64,000 bases of DNA, taken from positions 1-64,000 of the forward strand of contig JAJECN010000002.1 in the NCBI GenBank assembly GCA_022821965.1, read 5' to 3'. How positions within the stretch are numbered: position 1 is the first letter of the stretch; every line of letters starts with the position of its first letter. The translations under genes were made by a program, and so were the position numbers. The notes under the pieces are model-generated. The model was not told where the DNA came from, ran no database searches, and worked only from the letters and a program-made list of their open reading frames with translations. This document shows, one piece after another, positions 26,348 to 33,641 of the stretch. Source of the stretch: Candidatus Poribacteria bacterium (lineage in GTDB: Bacteria; Poribacteria; WGA-4E; WGA-3G).

Positions 26348-27489
26348 TGCTGCGCCTCCGTATGATACACTAATTCGTCTCCAACGATTGTCGCTATCAG
26401 GTTGATTTCGCAGTACGTCGCGTCCCACTCAAAGAGAATTAGGTTCGTCTTGGCTTCTACGTGTGCTTGCGCGTTAAGGAGGTGCATCGGTTGTAGCGTC
26501 GCGAGTGAAACCGCTTCTTCAAGGGAAACACCTGCAAATCGGACGCTGTTTTCGATGCCACGTGCCAATTCGATGGCAGAACCCGCGAGATATTCAGTTC
26601 CAACCAATCGGACACACCGATCTGCCGTCAGTTCGACCGATTTTCCTGCGAACTCATAGATACCCGGTTTCATTCCCGCCAGAGCGACCGCATCGCTGAC
26701 GAGAAGACACCGATCAAGCGTCTTAGCGCGCATCATCGACTTGGCAACGGTGGGTGGTAGATGATGTCCATCAACGATGAGACTTGCCCAGAGTTCATCA
26801 GCACCGAGTTGTTCCCAAATGTAGTTGGGGTGCCGTCGGATTAGAGCGTGTGCGCCATTGCCGAGGTGTGTGGAAAGTCTCGCCCCAGCGTCAATTGCCG
26901 CTTGAATATCGCTTGGTGCGGCATCGGTATGCCCTAATGCGACCACAATACCGTTCGCAACCAGTTTTTTGATAAAGGGGATGGCACCTTCTTTTTCAGG
27001 GGCAAGGGTTACGATGGAGATATCGCCATCGGCGATGTCCTGCCACCGCTGAAATTCGTCCCAATCCGGTTCCCGAACATGTTCTAATGGATGTGCGCCT
27101 CGCGGTCCATCCTCAGCGGAGATATAGGGTCCTTCAAGGTGAATGCCGAGCACCGAGTGCGCAACAAGCGAATCCATTTCACACGCTTCTACGACAGCAC
27201 GAAGAGAATTGCAAACGCCATCAAAAGAACCCGTCACGACCGTCGGACATAAGAATCCGGTGCCCACCTGCCATAGTGCGCGTACCATCGCACATACATC
27301 TTCCGATGTAACAGTAGCGACATTGAGATCGAATCCAGCGAAACCGTTCACCTGAATGTCGATTAGTGCAGGTGCAACCCACGTCGTGCTGTTGGCTGAC
27401 GGGACTTCACGAATTTCCTGAACGCGTGCGTCAACAACGGTAATTTCGACAGGGGTATTGTTGAAAAGTGTCCGTCCACTGAATTTCAT
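26344..27489 (-). CDS. nagA: N-acetylglucosamine-6-phosphate deacetylase
   Basis: This 381-residue amidohydrolase should convert N-acetylglucosamine-6-phosphate to glucosamine-6-phosphate and acetate. Visible signatures are APALIDIQVNGFAGFD (about residues 39-54), GIHLEGPYIS with the metal-binding Glu119, VALGHTDA with His187, THLGNGAHALI near 206-216 with a further His, LIVDGHHLPP, and VSDAVALAG with the catalytic Asp. Length fits the family. No nagB or PTS gene is adjacent. It heads a coupled operon with a TPR and a CRTAC gene. A promoter close to the ATG suggests a very short leader. Confidence 0.9.
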   Translation of the reverse strand: MKFSGRTLFNNTPVEITVVDARVQEIREVPSANSTTWVAPALIDIQVNGFAGFDLNVATVTSEDVCAMVRALWQVGTGFLCPTVVTGSFDGVCNSLRAVVEACEMDSLVAHSVLGIHLEGPYISAEDGPRGAHPLEHVREPDWDEFQRWQDIADGDISIVTLAPEKEGAIPFIKKLVANGIVVALGHTDAAPSDIQAAIDAGARLSTHLGNGAHALIRRHPNYIWEQLGADELWASLIVDGHHLPPTVAKSMMRAKTLDRCLLVSDAVALAGMKPGIYEFAGKSVELTADRCVRLVGTEYLAGSAIELARGIENSVRFAGVSLEEAVSLATLQPMHLLNAQAHVEAKTNLILFEWDATYCEINLIATIVGDELVYHTEAQQ

Positions 27490-27494
27490 GTTTT

Positions 27495-27523
27495 AGTATA
27501 GTCTTGTTGAAAAAGAATATTAA
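27495..27523 (-). promoter_or_regulatory. Candidate promoter of the nagA operon
   Basis: TATACT (27500-27495, minus strand) has a weak TTAATA (27523-27518) 17 bases upstream. The -10 box lies only five bases before the ATG of nagA, and no Shine-Dalgarno sequence is seen, so the mRNA may be leaderless or nearly so. Confidence 0.4.
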
Positions 27524-27716
27524 CGAATTGTGTGTTTGCCCTTATGATACCTGAAAATCGGTTTGTTTCCAAGAAAAAAAGAGTTGCATTTTTGGGCAAA
27601 ATTCGATTACACTACATTAAAGAACATCTAAATCAGTTTATCGAATCATTATCACACTTTTTTAGTGCAAGTTACGCCGAGGGATCTGCTGAGTAAGACA
27701 GCAGCTGGAGGACACA

Positions 27717-28493
27717 ATGGAATATTTAGCATACGGAAAAACGGGTTTAGAAATCTCAAGGCTCTGCTTCGGTGCGGGGCATCTCAATAACACCTGCGAT
27801 AGTTACGAAGCCGGTGGCAAACTGATGTTGAAGGCTCTTGACGAAGGGATTACATTCTGGGATACTGCTGAAGGTTACGGAAGTCAACCGCACCTCGGAG
27901 AAGCAGTGCGTCATATTTATCGGCACGAGGTTGTCATTCAAACGAAAACGGGTGCGAAAGACTACGAAGGTGCATCTGCAAGTATTACGCGTTCACTCAA
28001 GGAGATGCAAACGGATTACATAGATGTCTTATTGCTGCACGGCATCTCTTCACCCGAAGATCTGGTGTCGCGAGAGGGTGCCTTGGACGCTTTTCGAGAA
28101 GCAAAAGCGGCTGGCAAAATCCGAGTTATCGGTTGTTCTACACATATCTACACAGGTCCCGTGATGGATGCGGTGATTGACCATCCAGAACTTGAAGTCA
28201 TCCTGACGACAGCGAACAAAGAAGGCAAAATGTTAGAGGGCGGTCCCTTTGACAGACACCTCGAATACATTGAACGCGCGTATTCGCTCGGTAAGGGTAT
28301 CAGTATCATGAAGGTCATCGTCGCAGGTGATATTCCAGAGGCAGATATGCCGGAATGGATTGAGTGGGGTTTCAACCTCGAAACGGCACATGCGATCAAT
28401 CTCGGTATTAGTGATTACCGCCATATCACATTGGATGTCGAACTTGCACGTACCAGCGCAAGGCGCCGTTTGATACAACATAAGGCAGCATAA
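27717..28493 (+). CDS. Aldo/keto reductase family protein
   Basis: 258 residues, with CTGGAGGA before the ATG. The four catalytic residues of the family are present: Asp49 and Tyr54 in FWDTAEGYG, Lys77 in VIQTKTGA and His108 in DVLLLHGIS. It opens with the typical YGKTGLEISRLCFGAGHL. The protein is shorter than most family members (about 290-330), and the C-terminal cofactor-binding part is brief (AINLGISDYRHITLDVE). It would reduce aldehydes or ketones with NAD(P)H, or work in reverse on sugars. Neighbouring dehydrogenase and enolase-type genes suggest carbohydrate use, but the substrate is unknown. Confidence 0.85.
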   Translation: MEYLAYGKTGLEISRLCFGAGHLNNTCDSYEAGGKLMLKALDEGITFWDTAEGYGSQPHLGEAVRHIYRHEVVIQTKTGAKDYEGASASITRSLKEMQTDYIDVLLLHGISSPEDLVSREGALDAFREAKAAGKIRVIGCSTHIYTGPVMDAVIDHPELEVILTTANKEGKMLEGGPFDRHLEYIERAYSLGKGISIMKVIVAGDIPEADMPEWIEWGFNLETAHAINLGISDYRHITLDVELARTSARRRLIQHKAA

Positions 28494-28503
28494 TCCATCT
28501 CTT

Positions 28504-28527
28504 GTAGGAGGGGTTTGTTACTCCGAC
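28504..28527. repeat. GTAGGAGGG-type repeat
   Basis: GTAGGAGGGGTTTGTTACTC followed by CGAC resembles the reverse complement of 12038-12062 (GTAGGAGGGAATTCCGATTC then CCGAC). It lies in the 47-base gap between two genes and may be a small hairpin. Confidence 0.4.
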
Positions 28528-28540
28528 GTTTCCATCAGAT

Positions 28541-29053
28541 ATGAAACAACTACGCGGCAAACCGCTCAAAGATTTTCTGAAGCAGACGGAACCGCCAGAA
28601 AGAGAACTGGTTTTTATCCTACAAGATGTGCAAGACCCCGTCAATGTCGGTTCGGCATTTCGGATAGCGGACGCGTGCCGCGTGAAAGAGTTGATTCTGA
28701 CGGGGATCAGTGCGCAACCGCCACATCCATTGGTGCGCAAAGTGGCACGGGGCAAGCATCGGCGCGTAAAATGGCGGTATACGGAACAAGCAGCGGATGC
28801 CATCGTATCGCTCAAATCTGATGGCTACACGAGTTGTGCTTTAGAAGTCACCGCACAGTCAATTCGCTACGATGAAGTAGACTACCCCGATAAAATCTGC
28901 CTTATCGTGGGACATGAGGACCACGGGGTAACGAAACGGACGCTGGCTGCCTGTGATATGGTAATCTTTCTTCCGATGTATGGAACCGGAGTATCACTAA
29001 ACGTCCACGTCTCGCTCGGTATTGCTGCCTATCACATCTTACACCGCGTTTAA
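28541..29053 (+). CDS. TrmH/SpoU-family RNA 2'-O-methyltransferase
   Basis: 170 residues. The SpoU motifs are present: QDPVNVGSAFRIADACRVK with the conserved Asn and Arg (motif 1), LIVGHEDHGVTKRTLAACD (motif 2) and MYGTGVSLNVHVSLGIAAY (motif 3, SLNV). The fold is a knotted SPOUT methyltransferase that modifies tRNA or rRNA ribose. The N-terminus is short (MKQLRGKPLKDFLKQTEPPE), so it lacks the substrate-binding extension of RlmB-like members and looks closest to the single-domain type. The exact RNA target is not clear. The start has no strong ribosome binding site. Confidence 0.83.
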   Translation: MKQLRGKPLKDFLKQTEPPERELVFILQDVQDPVNVGSAFRIADACRVKELILTGISAQPPHPLVRKVARGKHRRVKWRYTEQAADAIVSLKSDGYTSCALEVTAQSIRYDEVDYPDKICLIVGHEDHGVTKRTLAACDMVIFLPMYGTGVSLNVHVSLGIAAYHILHRV

Positions 29054-29057
29054 TAGC

Positions 29058-29087
29058 CGTTGGCAGTCAGCCATCAGCCGTCAGTTT
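29058..29087. repeat. Heptamer tandem repeat, GTCAGCC type
   Basis: Units of seven bases run in tandem: GTCAGCC, ATCAGCC, GTCAGTT (from about 29065). Related heptamer runs lie at 42023-42056 and 43094-43123. Confidence 0.5.
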
Positions 29088-29211
29088 CTGTAAATGTTTT
29101 CCGCAGATTGAACAGATTGAGAAGACAGATGTGGATGTTCCAAATACCCAAAAATCCGACATATTGTTGTATACACTCAAGAACGCAGTGAAATTCAACT
29201 TCAAAACAAAA

Positions 29212-29315
29212 CGTTGGGTTTCACTCGGTTTCTATTTCATGTGACATGTACGGGAAGTACTTCGTTTTTTATCATTTTTCACCGTCTTGATGGCATCCGT
29301 TCAACCCAACCTACG
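29212..29315. repeat. GTAGGTTGGGTT repeat, single copy
   Basis: CGTTGGGTTTCACTC (from 29212) and GTTCAACCCAACCTACG (to 29315) are the two inverted ends, with about 70 bases between them. This matches the copies at 19280-19478 and 31706-31740. It lies upstream of the zinc dehydrogenase gene. Confidence 0.7.
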
Positions 29316-29347
29316 ATGCTACTGTGCATTCCGTAAGGAGATTTTGA

Positions 29348-30421
29348 ATGTCAGAAACGATGCGTGCGATTATGTGTCGCGAACCGTGGGACTACCGTCT
29401 TGAAGAGGTTCCAATACCGGAGGCAGGTCCCGGGGAAGTTGTTATTAAGGTGAACGCGTGCGGTGTTTGCGCGAGCGACATCAAGTGTTATACAGGCGCG
29501 CCACTTTTCTGGGGTGACGAACACCGTCAACCGTATGTGGAAGCACCCGTTATCGCTGGACACGAATTCATCGGTGAAGTCGTAGAACTCGGTCCGGGAG
29601 CAGGCGAAAAATACAAGCTCGAAATCGGGGATCGCGCTATTGCGGAGCAGATCGTGCCGTGTTGGGAGTGTCGGTATTGTCGCACGGGGAAGTATTGGCT
29701 CTGTCAGGTCCATAACATCTACGGATTTCAACCGGTTGTCAACGGCGGTATGGCGGACTATATGAAGTTTCCGGCACGCTCGCTTGTCTACAAGGTCCCT
29801 TCCGATATTCCAGTAGCGAATGCAGCGGTGATTGAACCGCTCGCTTGCTCAATTCACGCTGTCCAACGAGGAAATATAGAATTCGGTGATGTTGTCGTGG
29901 TTGCAGGCGCAGGCACACTCGGGCTCGGCATGATCGGTGCTGCGAAGTTGAAAAATCCCGGTATACTCATTGCTATTGACCTGATGCCGAACAGGTTAGA
30001 GGTTGCCAAGAAGTTGGGTGCTGATATCGGGATCAACCCATCGGAAACGGACGCTGTCCAAGAGGTGTTAGACCTCACGGAAGGCTACGGGTGTGATGTC
30101 TATATTGAAGCGACGGGACATCCGAAGGCGGTTGAACAGGGGTTGCACATGATTCGGAAGGCAGGCACCTTCGTCGAATTCAGCGTCATGCGGGAACCTG
30201 TCACTGTGGACTGGACAATCATCGGTGATACGAAAGAATTGAATATCCATGGCTCGCATTTAGGACCCTATGCATATCCACTGGCGATTGACTATATCCG
30301 TAGCGGTTTAATCGAGGTCGAGCATATTGTGACGCATCAATTGCCTTTGGAGGACTATCTTACTGGATTTGAGATGGTTCAGAAAGGATCGGATTCGATT
30401 AAGGTACAGTTGGTACCGTGA
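29348..30421 (+). CDS. Zinc-dependent alcohol dehydrogenase
   Basis: This 357-residue medium-chain dehydrogenase has both zinc sites. Catalytic zinc: GVCASDIKCY (Cys41) and IAGHEFIGE (His72, Glu73). Structural zinc: CWECRYCRTGKYWLC, giving Cys105, 108, 111 and 119. The Rossmann part is VVVAGAGTLGLGMIGAAKLK, then LIAIDLMPNRLEVAKKLGAD. Ribosome binding site AAGGAG precedes the ATG. It is most like sorbitol or threonine dehydrogenase-type enzymes acting on polyols or sugar acids with NAD. It is followed after 11 bases by an enolase-superfamily gene, so the two are co-transcribed and probably act in one pathway. Confidence 0.87.
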   Translation: MSETMRAIMCREPWDYRLEEVPIPEAGPGEVVIKVNACGVCASDIKCYTGAPLFWGDEHRQPYVEAPVIAGHEFIGEVVELGPGAGEKYKLEIGDRAIAEQIVPCWECRYCRTGKYWLCQVHNIYGFQPVVNGGMADYMKFPARSLVYKVPSDIPVANAAVIEPLACSIHAVQRGNIEFGDVVVVAGAGTLGLGMIGAAKLKNPGILIAIDLMPNRLEVAKKLGADIGINPSETDAVQEVLDLTEGYGCDVYIEATGHPKAVEQGLHMIRKAGTFVEFSVMREPVTVDWTIIGDTKELNIHGSHLGPYAYPLAIDYIRSGLIEVEHIVTHQLPLEDYLTGFEMVQKGSDSIKVQLVP

Positions 30422-30432
30422 GGATGGAGTAG

Positions 30433-31698
30433 ATGAAAATTACCGAGATTGAAGCAATTCCGTTACGTGTGCCTTATGAGGAGCGGATTCGTAAAAGATA
30501 CCACCACTTCGCTATGACCGAGTTGGTCACGGTCTATAAATTCCATACCGATACTGGTCTCATCGGTCTCGGAGAAAATCCAGGACCACCGCTTGATCAG
30601 GACGTGTTGGATACCTATCTCGGTACAAACCCATTCGACCATGTTATGGGTGAAGGGCGTTTTAACCTTGACATGGCGTGCTACGACCTGATGGGGAAAC
30701 ATCTCGGTTTGCCAGCGTGGAAACTGATGGGACAACAGGTTCGACAGTGGGTTGCAATGGGATGGTGGATGCCGTGCATGTCTCCTGAAGACACTGCTGC
30801 TGAGGTCCAGATCGCCGCTGAGCGTGGCTACCGTGGTCTCAAGTGTAAGGCACGCGCTTTTTACGATGTCGTTGAGCAGTCAAACGCAATTCAGGAGGTC
30901 GCGCCTCCAGACTTCCGGGTGGAGTTCGACTTCAACGGTTCCTTAATCAACGTTGAGAAAGCACTGCCTATCCTACGCGAATTGGAGAAGATTCCTGTCG
31001 TTAAAGGTCTCGAAGAACCGATCTTCGCTTATGATGTAGAGGGGTGGCGGCGGTTGCATCAAGAAATTCGGATTCCGTTTTATCTACACGGGGTCGGCGT
31101 TATCCGCGAAGGCGCATCGCGTCAACCTTCGGGCCCATGGATTGGACTGCGGGCGGGTGACTTCGATGGCGCGCTGTGTAGCCACGAAAGCGTCAAGAGT
31201 GCATTGGCATCGGGATGGGCTTTTGCCGCAGCGAACACACCGATTCTGCTACAGTATGTCGGCACCGGTATCACGGCAGCGTTCGCGTGTCATCTCGGAG
31301 CCGTGATGCCGACAGCCACACTGCCCGGTGTTACTGCCAGTCACGCCTACGAAGACGACTTGATTCTCACATCCCACAAAGTTCAGCGCGGGTTTATGCA
31401 GGTGCCAGAAGGCGATGGTTTAGGGGTTGTGTTAGATGAAGATGCTGTGAAACGGTATTCCCAAACGCCTGAACCACAATGGGATAGACATATCTCCGTT
31501 GTCACCTTACCGGGTGGCGTAAAACATTATTACCGAAACCTACAGCAGGCTGAATGGCTCATGAAACAGGGTGTGGATGAATCTTACGCCCCCGGTGTGC
31601 GTCTTGATGAATGGGAGGATGACGGTAGTGAAACGTTTGATAAATTATTCAAGCAGCTACAGGAGGATGATTGGCCCGTGTGGGAAGCATCGCCTTAA
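30433..31698 (+). CDS. Mandelate racemase/muconate lactonizing enzyme family protein
   Basis: 421 residues. N-terminal capping domain: ITEIEAIPLRVPYEERIRKR...LVTVYKFHTDTGLIGLGE. Barrel domain: GYRGLKCKARAFYD (the K-x-K site), VEFDFNGS (first metal Asp), KGLEEPI (second metal Glu). Where the third acidic ligand normally appears, this protein has IPFYLHGVGVIREG, so the metal site looks incomplete. It also carries a longer C-terminal region than most dehydratases. It probably acts on, or derives from an enzyme acting on, a sugar acid. GATGGAG precedes the ATG, and it is 11 bases from the zinc dehydrogenase. Confidence 0.82.
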   Translation: MKITEIEAIPLRVPYEERIRKRYHHFAMTELVTVYKFHTDTGLIGLGENPGPPLDQDVLDTYLGTNPFDHVMGEGRFNLDMACYDLMGKHLGLPAWKLMGQQVRQWVAMGWWMPCMSPEDTAAEVQIAAERGYRGLKCKARAFYDVVEQSNAIQEVAPPDFRVEFDFNGSLINVEKALPILRELEKIPVVKGLEEPIFAYDVEGWRRLHQEIRIPFYLHGVGVIREGASRQPSGPWIGLRAGDFDGALCSHESVKSALASGWAFAAANTPILLQYVGTGITAAFACHLGAVMPTATLPGVTASHAYEDDLILTSHKVQRGFMQVPEGDGLGVVLDEDAVKRYSQTPEPQWDRHISVVTLPGGVKHYYRNLQQAEWLMKQGVDESYAPGVRLDEWEDDGSETFDKLFKQLQEDDWPVWEASP

Positions 31699-31705
31699 TT
31701 GCGAT

Positions 31706-31740
31706 TGTGGGGTTTCACTTGACGTTCAACCCAACCTACG
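31706..31740. repeat. GTAGGTTGGGTT repeat, short form
   Basis: GTGGGGTTTCACTT joins directly to GACGTTCAACCCAACCTACG, giving only the two inverted ends with almost no spacer. It lies between the enolase-family gene and the next dioxygenase gene and can form a hairpin. Confidence 0.7.
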
Positions 31741-31779
31741 CGCTGATTATAGGATTTGTATAACAAGGAGCAAAATACT

Positions 31780-32589
31780 ATGATGACCCCCGAACAACGG
31801 TATCTGTTTGATGTAACTGGATACCTCCACCTAAAGAATGCTCTAACTGACGAAGAACTGAAAGCGGCGCAAGAAGCCGCAAATGAATACATCAATACAC
31901 CTACCGAAGAACTCCCTCCAGGATTTGACTCCAGCAATAAAAATCTTCCAAACGGCTTTGCCTATGCGAAGCCCTTAGAGGCACTCACACTGCATCGATC
32001 GACGTGGCCGATCATCAAGGAGTTGACGAATAACCGACCGCAACTGTTTCGCGGAACGATGATTGCGGATCGGACGGGTGTGTCGGAGTCGGCAGAAGGA
32101 CTCCGCTTGCATTGCGCAAGAGAAGATTTTGGATGGCACTGCAACCGCTATGAAGTCCGACACGGGCAAATCTTTTGCGATGATTTTGTTGTTTTTCCGT
32201 ACCTATACGACGTACATCCCGGTGATGGTGGATTGCTTGTCGTTCCGGGTACACACAAGACCGTTTTCGATCGTCCTGAACACCTCTATAGCAATGGAAA
32301 GATTGAAGATGCCGATGATATTCCAGAAGGGGTGGTGAACATCACACCGAAGGCAGGGGATTTCGTGATTATCTCTGAACTTTTGACACACGGTGCGCTG
32401 CCTTGGAAACCGAAGGACCGATACCGTTGCGTCCTGACCTTACGCTACAGACCGCAACACCGTGGCGAGAGTCGCGTGTCTGAAGAGGTTAGGGGACGGC
32501 TTTCACCTGAAACTTTGGAACTGATTTCTCGTGCAGACCATTATCATACAAAAGAGATCGTTAAAAAGGATGTTGTTACATTGACGTAG
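31780..32589 (+). CDS. Phytanoyl-CoA dioxygenase (PhyH) family protein, atypical iron site
   Basis: 269 residues from the ATG at 31780; AAGGAG lies nine bases upstream, and a TTG at 31756 is ruled out because the ribosome binding site lies inside it. Family features include FDVTGYLHLKNALTDEELKAA, GDGGLLVVPGTHKT, TPKAGDFVIISELLTHGALPW and the Arg region RYRCVLTLRYR. The usual iron-binding H-x-D is not obvious. The best aligned stretch reads GWHCNRY, which gives H-x-N. It may use another acidic residue or belong to a subfamily with a different site. Substrate unknown. Confidence 0.8.
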   Translation: MMTPEQRYLFDVTGYLHLKNALTDEELKAAQEAANEYINTPTEELPPGFDSSNKNLPNGFAYAKPLEALTLHRSTWPIIKELTNNRPQLFRGTMIADRTGVSESAEGLRLHCAREDFGWHCNRYEVRHGQIFCDDFVVFPYLYDVHPGDGGLLVVPGTHKTVFDRPEHLYSNGKIEDADDIPEGVVNITPKAGDFVIISELLTHGALPWKPKDRYRCVLTLRYRPQHRGESRVSEEVRGRLSPETLELISRADHYHTKEIVKKDVVTLT

Positions 32590-32594
32590 GCAGG

Positions 32595-33485
32595 CTAATG
32601 AACGGGTCGCACCGCTGGCGCGCCGTGCTGCTCACACCACGGGGCGAGCGGGTTTTCACCGCCACCCGGATGATACTCTTTCGTTTTCTTGAAGGGTTCA
32701 CCAACCAGGTACTGCTCAAGTGGCGACAGTTTATCCAACAAGCTCTGTTCCTGCGTCCGATAGTCCATCGGCATCACCCAACGGTAACCGTAACCGAACA
32801 TCACAGCCTTACGGGTCTGTTTAGTTAAGTTCGCAGCCCCCGCATGAAAAATACGGTTTTCAAACAGCAAACAATCACCGGGTTGTAAACTCGGTTCAAG
32901 CGCGCCTTCTGGATCCACTTGCCCTTCTGGAATGGCAATTCGTTCGAGTAGGTGATTGCTACCGGGTGCAACAAGCGTTGCACCTGAATTGGGTTCACTC
33001 AGATCGGTGAAGTAGTAAGCACATTTTAGCAAAATGCGTGGTAACTTGTTGCCGTGTGTTTTTGTTGCGATGGCATAGTCGCGATGCCAACCGGGTAGGC
33101 GAGCGGTATTTGGTGTTTCCGGTGGATCGGGGTGTTTGTATATCAGGTGTGAGGTCATCAGTTGCAAGTCCGCGCCGAGTAGCTGCACGACAACTGGAAG
33201 GATAGTCTTCTGTGTGAGCAGCGGAATGAAGGCATCGTCAATGGAGATACAATTTCGGAAACTGTCGTATAAGCTGTTAGAACTGTGTTGGCGGTTCTCA
33301 CGTCGGTCACTCGCCATCAACTGATCGCTTACCTCAATCAGTTCATTAATGGTGTCCGAGTCCAACACATTCCGGACGATGAGATAGCCTTGATCGTCAA
33401 AGTGACGGATTTCGTCATCAGAGAGTGGATGCCAGTCGAGATCAATTGTTGCTTCGTTTGTGTGTGTCATTGTTTTGTTTTTCAT
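32595..33485 (-). CDS. Phytanoyl-CoA dioxygenase (PhyH) family protein
   Basis: 296 residues from ATG 33485; a second ATG lies at 33470. The core is WHPLSDDEIRHFDDQGYLIVRNV, then PGWHRDYAIA with iron ligands His134 and Asp136, SGATLVAPGSNHLL, LQPGDCLLFENRIFHAGAAN with the distal His, and KAVMFGYGYRW for the co-substrate. All iron ligands appear intact. It ends AVRPVH and converges on the previous dioxygenase gene with a 5-base gap. An inverted repeat at 33518-33544 lies about 33 bases upstream of its start and may be an operator. Substrate unknown; the enzyme uses 2-oxoglutarate, O2 and Fe(II). Confidence 0.85.
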   Translation of the reverse strand: MKNKTMTHTNEATIDLDWHPLSDDEIRHFDDQGYLIVRNVLDSDTINELIEVSDQLMASDRRENRQHSSNSLYDSFRNCISIDDAFIPLLTQKTILPVVVQLLGADLQLMTSHLIYKHPDPPETPNTARLPGWHRDYAIATKTHGNKLPRILLKCAYYFTDLSEPNSGATLVAPGSNHLLERIAIPEGQVDPEGALEPSLQPGDCLLFENRIFHAGAANLTKQTRKAVMFGYGYRWVMPMDYRTQEQSLLDKLSPLEQYLVGEPFKKTKEYHPGGGENPLAPWCEQHGAPAVRPVH

Positions 33486-33517
33486 GTTTTCGTCATTGCC
33501 GTTTCTCTACAGGACAG

Positions 33518-33544
33518 GTTTTACAATAATTGATATTGTAAAAC
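33518..33544 (-). promoter_or_regulatory. Operator-like inverted repeat upstream of the dioxygenase
   Basis: GTTTTACAAT (33518-33527) and ATTGTAAAAC (33535-33544) are perfect 10-base inverted arms around AATTGAT. It is centred about 46 bases before the minus-strand ATG at 33485, a usual place for a repressor or activator dimer site. No regulator gene is adjacent. Confidence 0.45.
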
Positions 33545-33580
33545 AAAAATTCAAGCGCGAAGGTGATATTGCCATCGGTG

Positions 33581-33611
33581 TTAAAAAGAGGCGAGGTTGG
33601 GAAACCTCGCC
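33581..33611 (-). terminator. Rho-independent terminator of the DUF255 gene
   Basis: On the minus strand GGCGAGGTT (33611-33603) pairs with AACCTCGCC (33598-33590), followed by TCTTTTTAA. It is a member of the GAGGTT palindrome family, here used as a terminator about 30 bases after the stop at 33642. Confidence 0.7.
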
Positions 33612-33641
33612 AGCGATGTGTTTGCAGAAGCGAATAACGCA

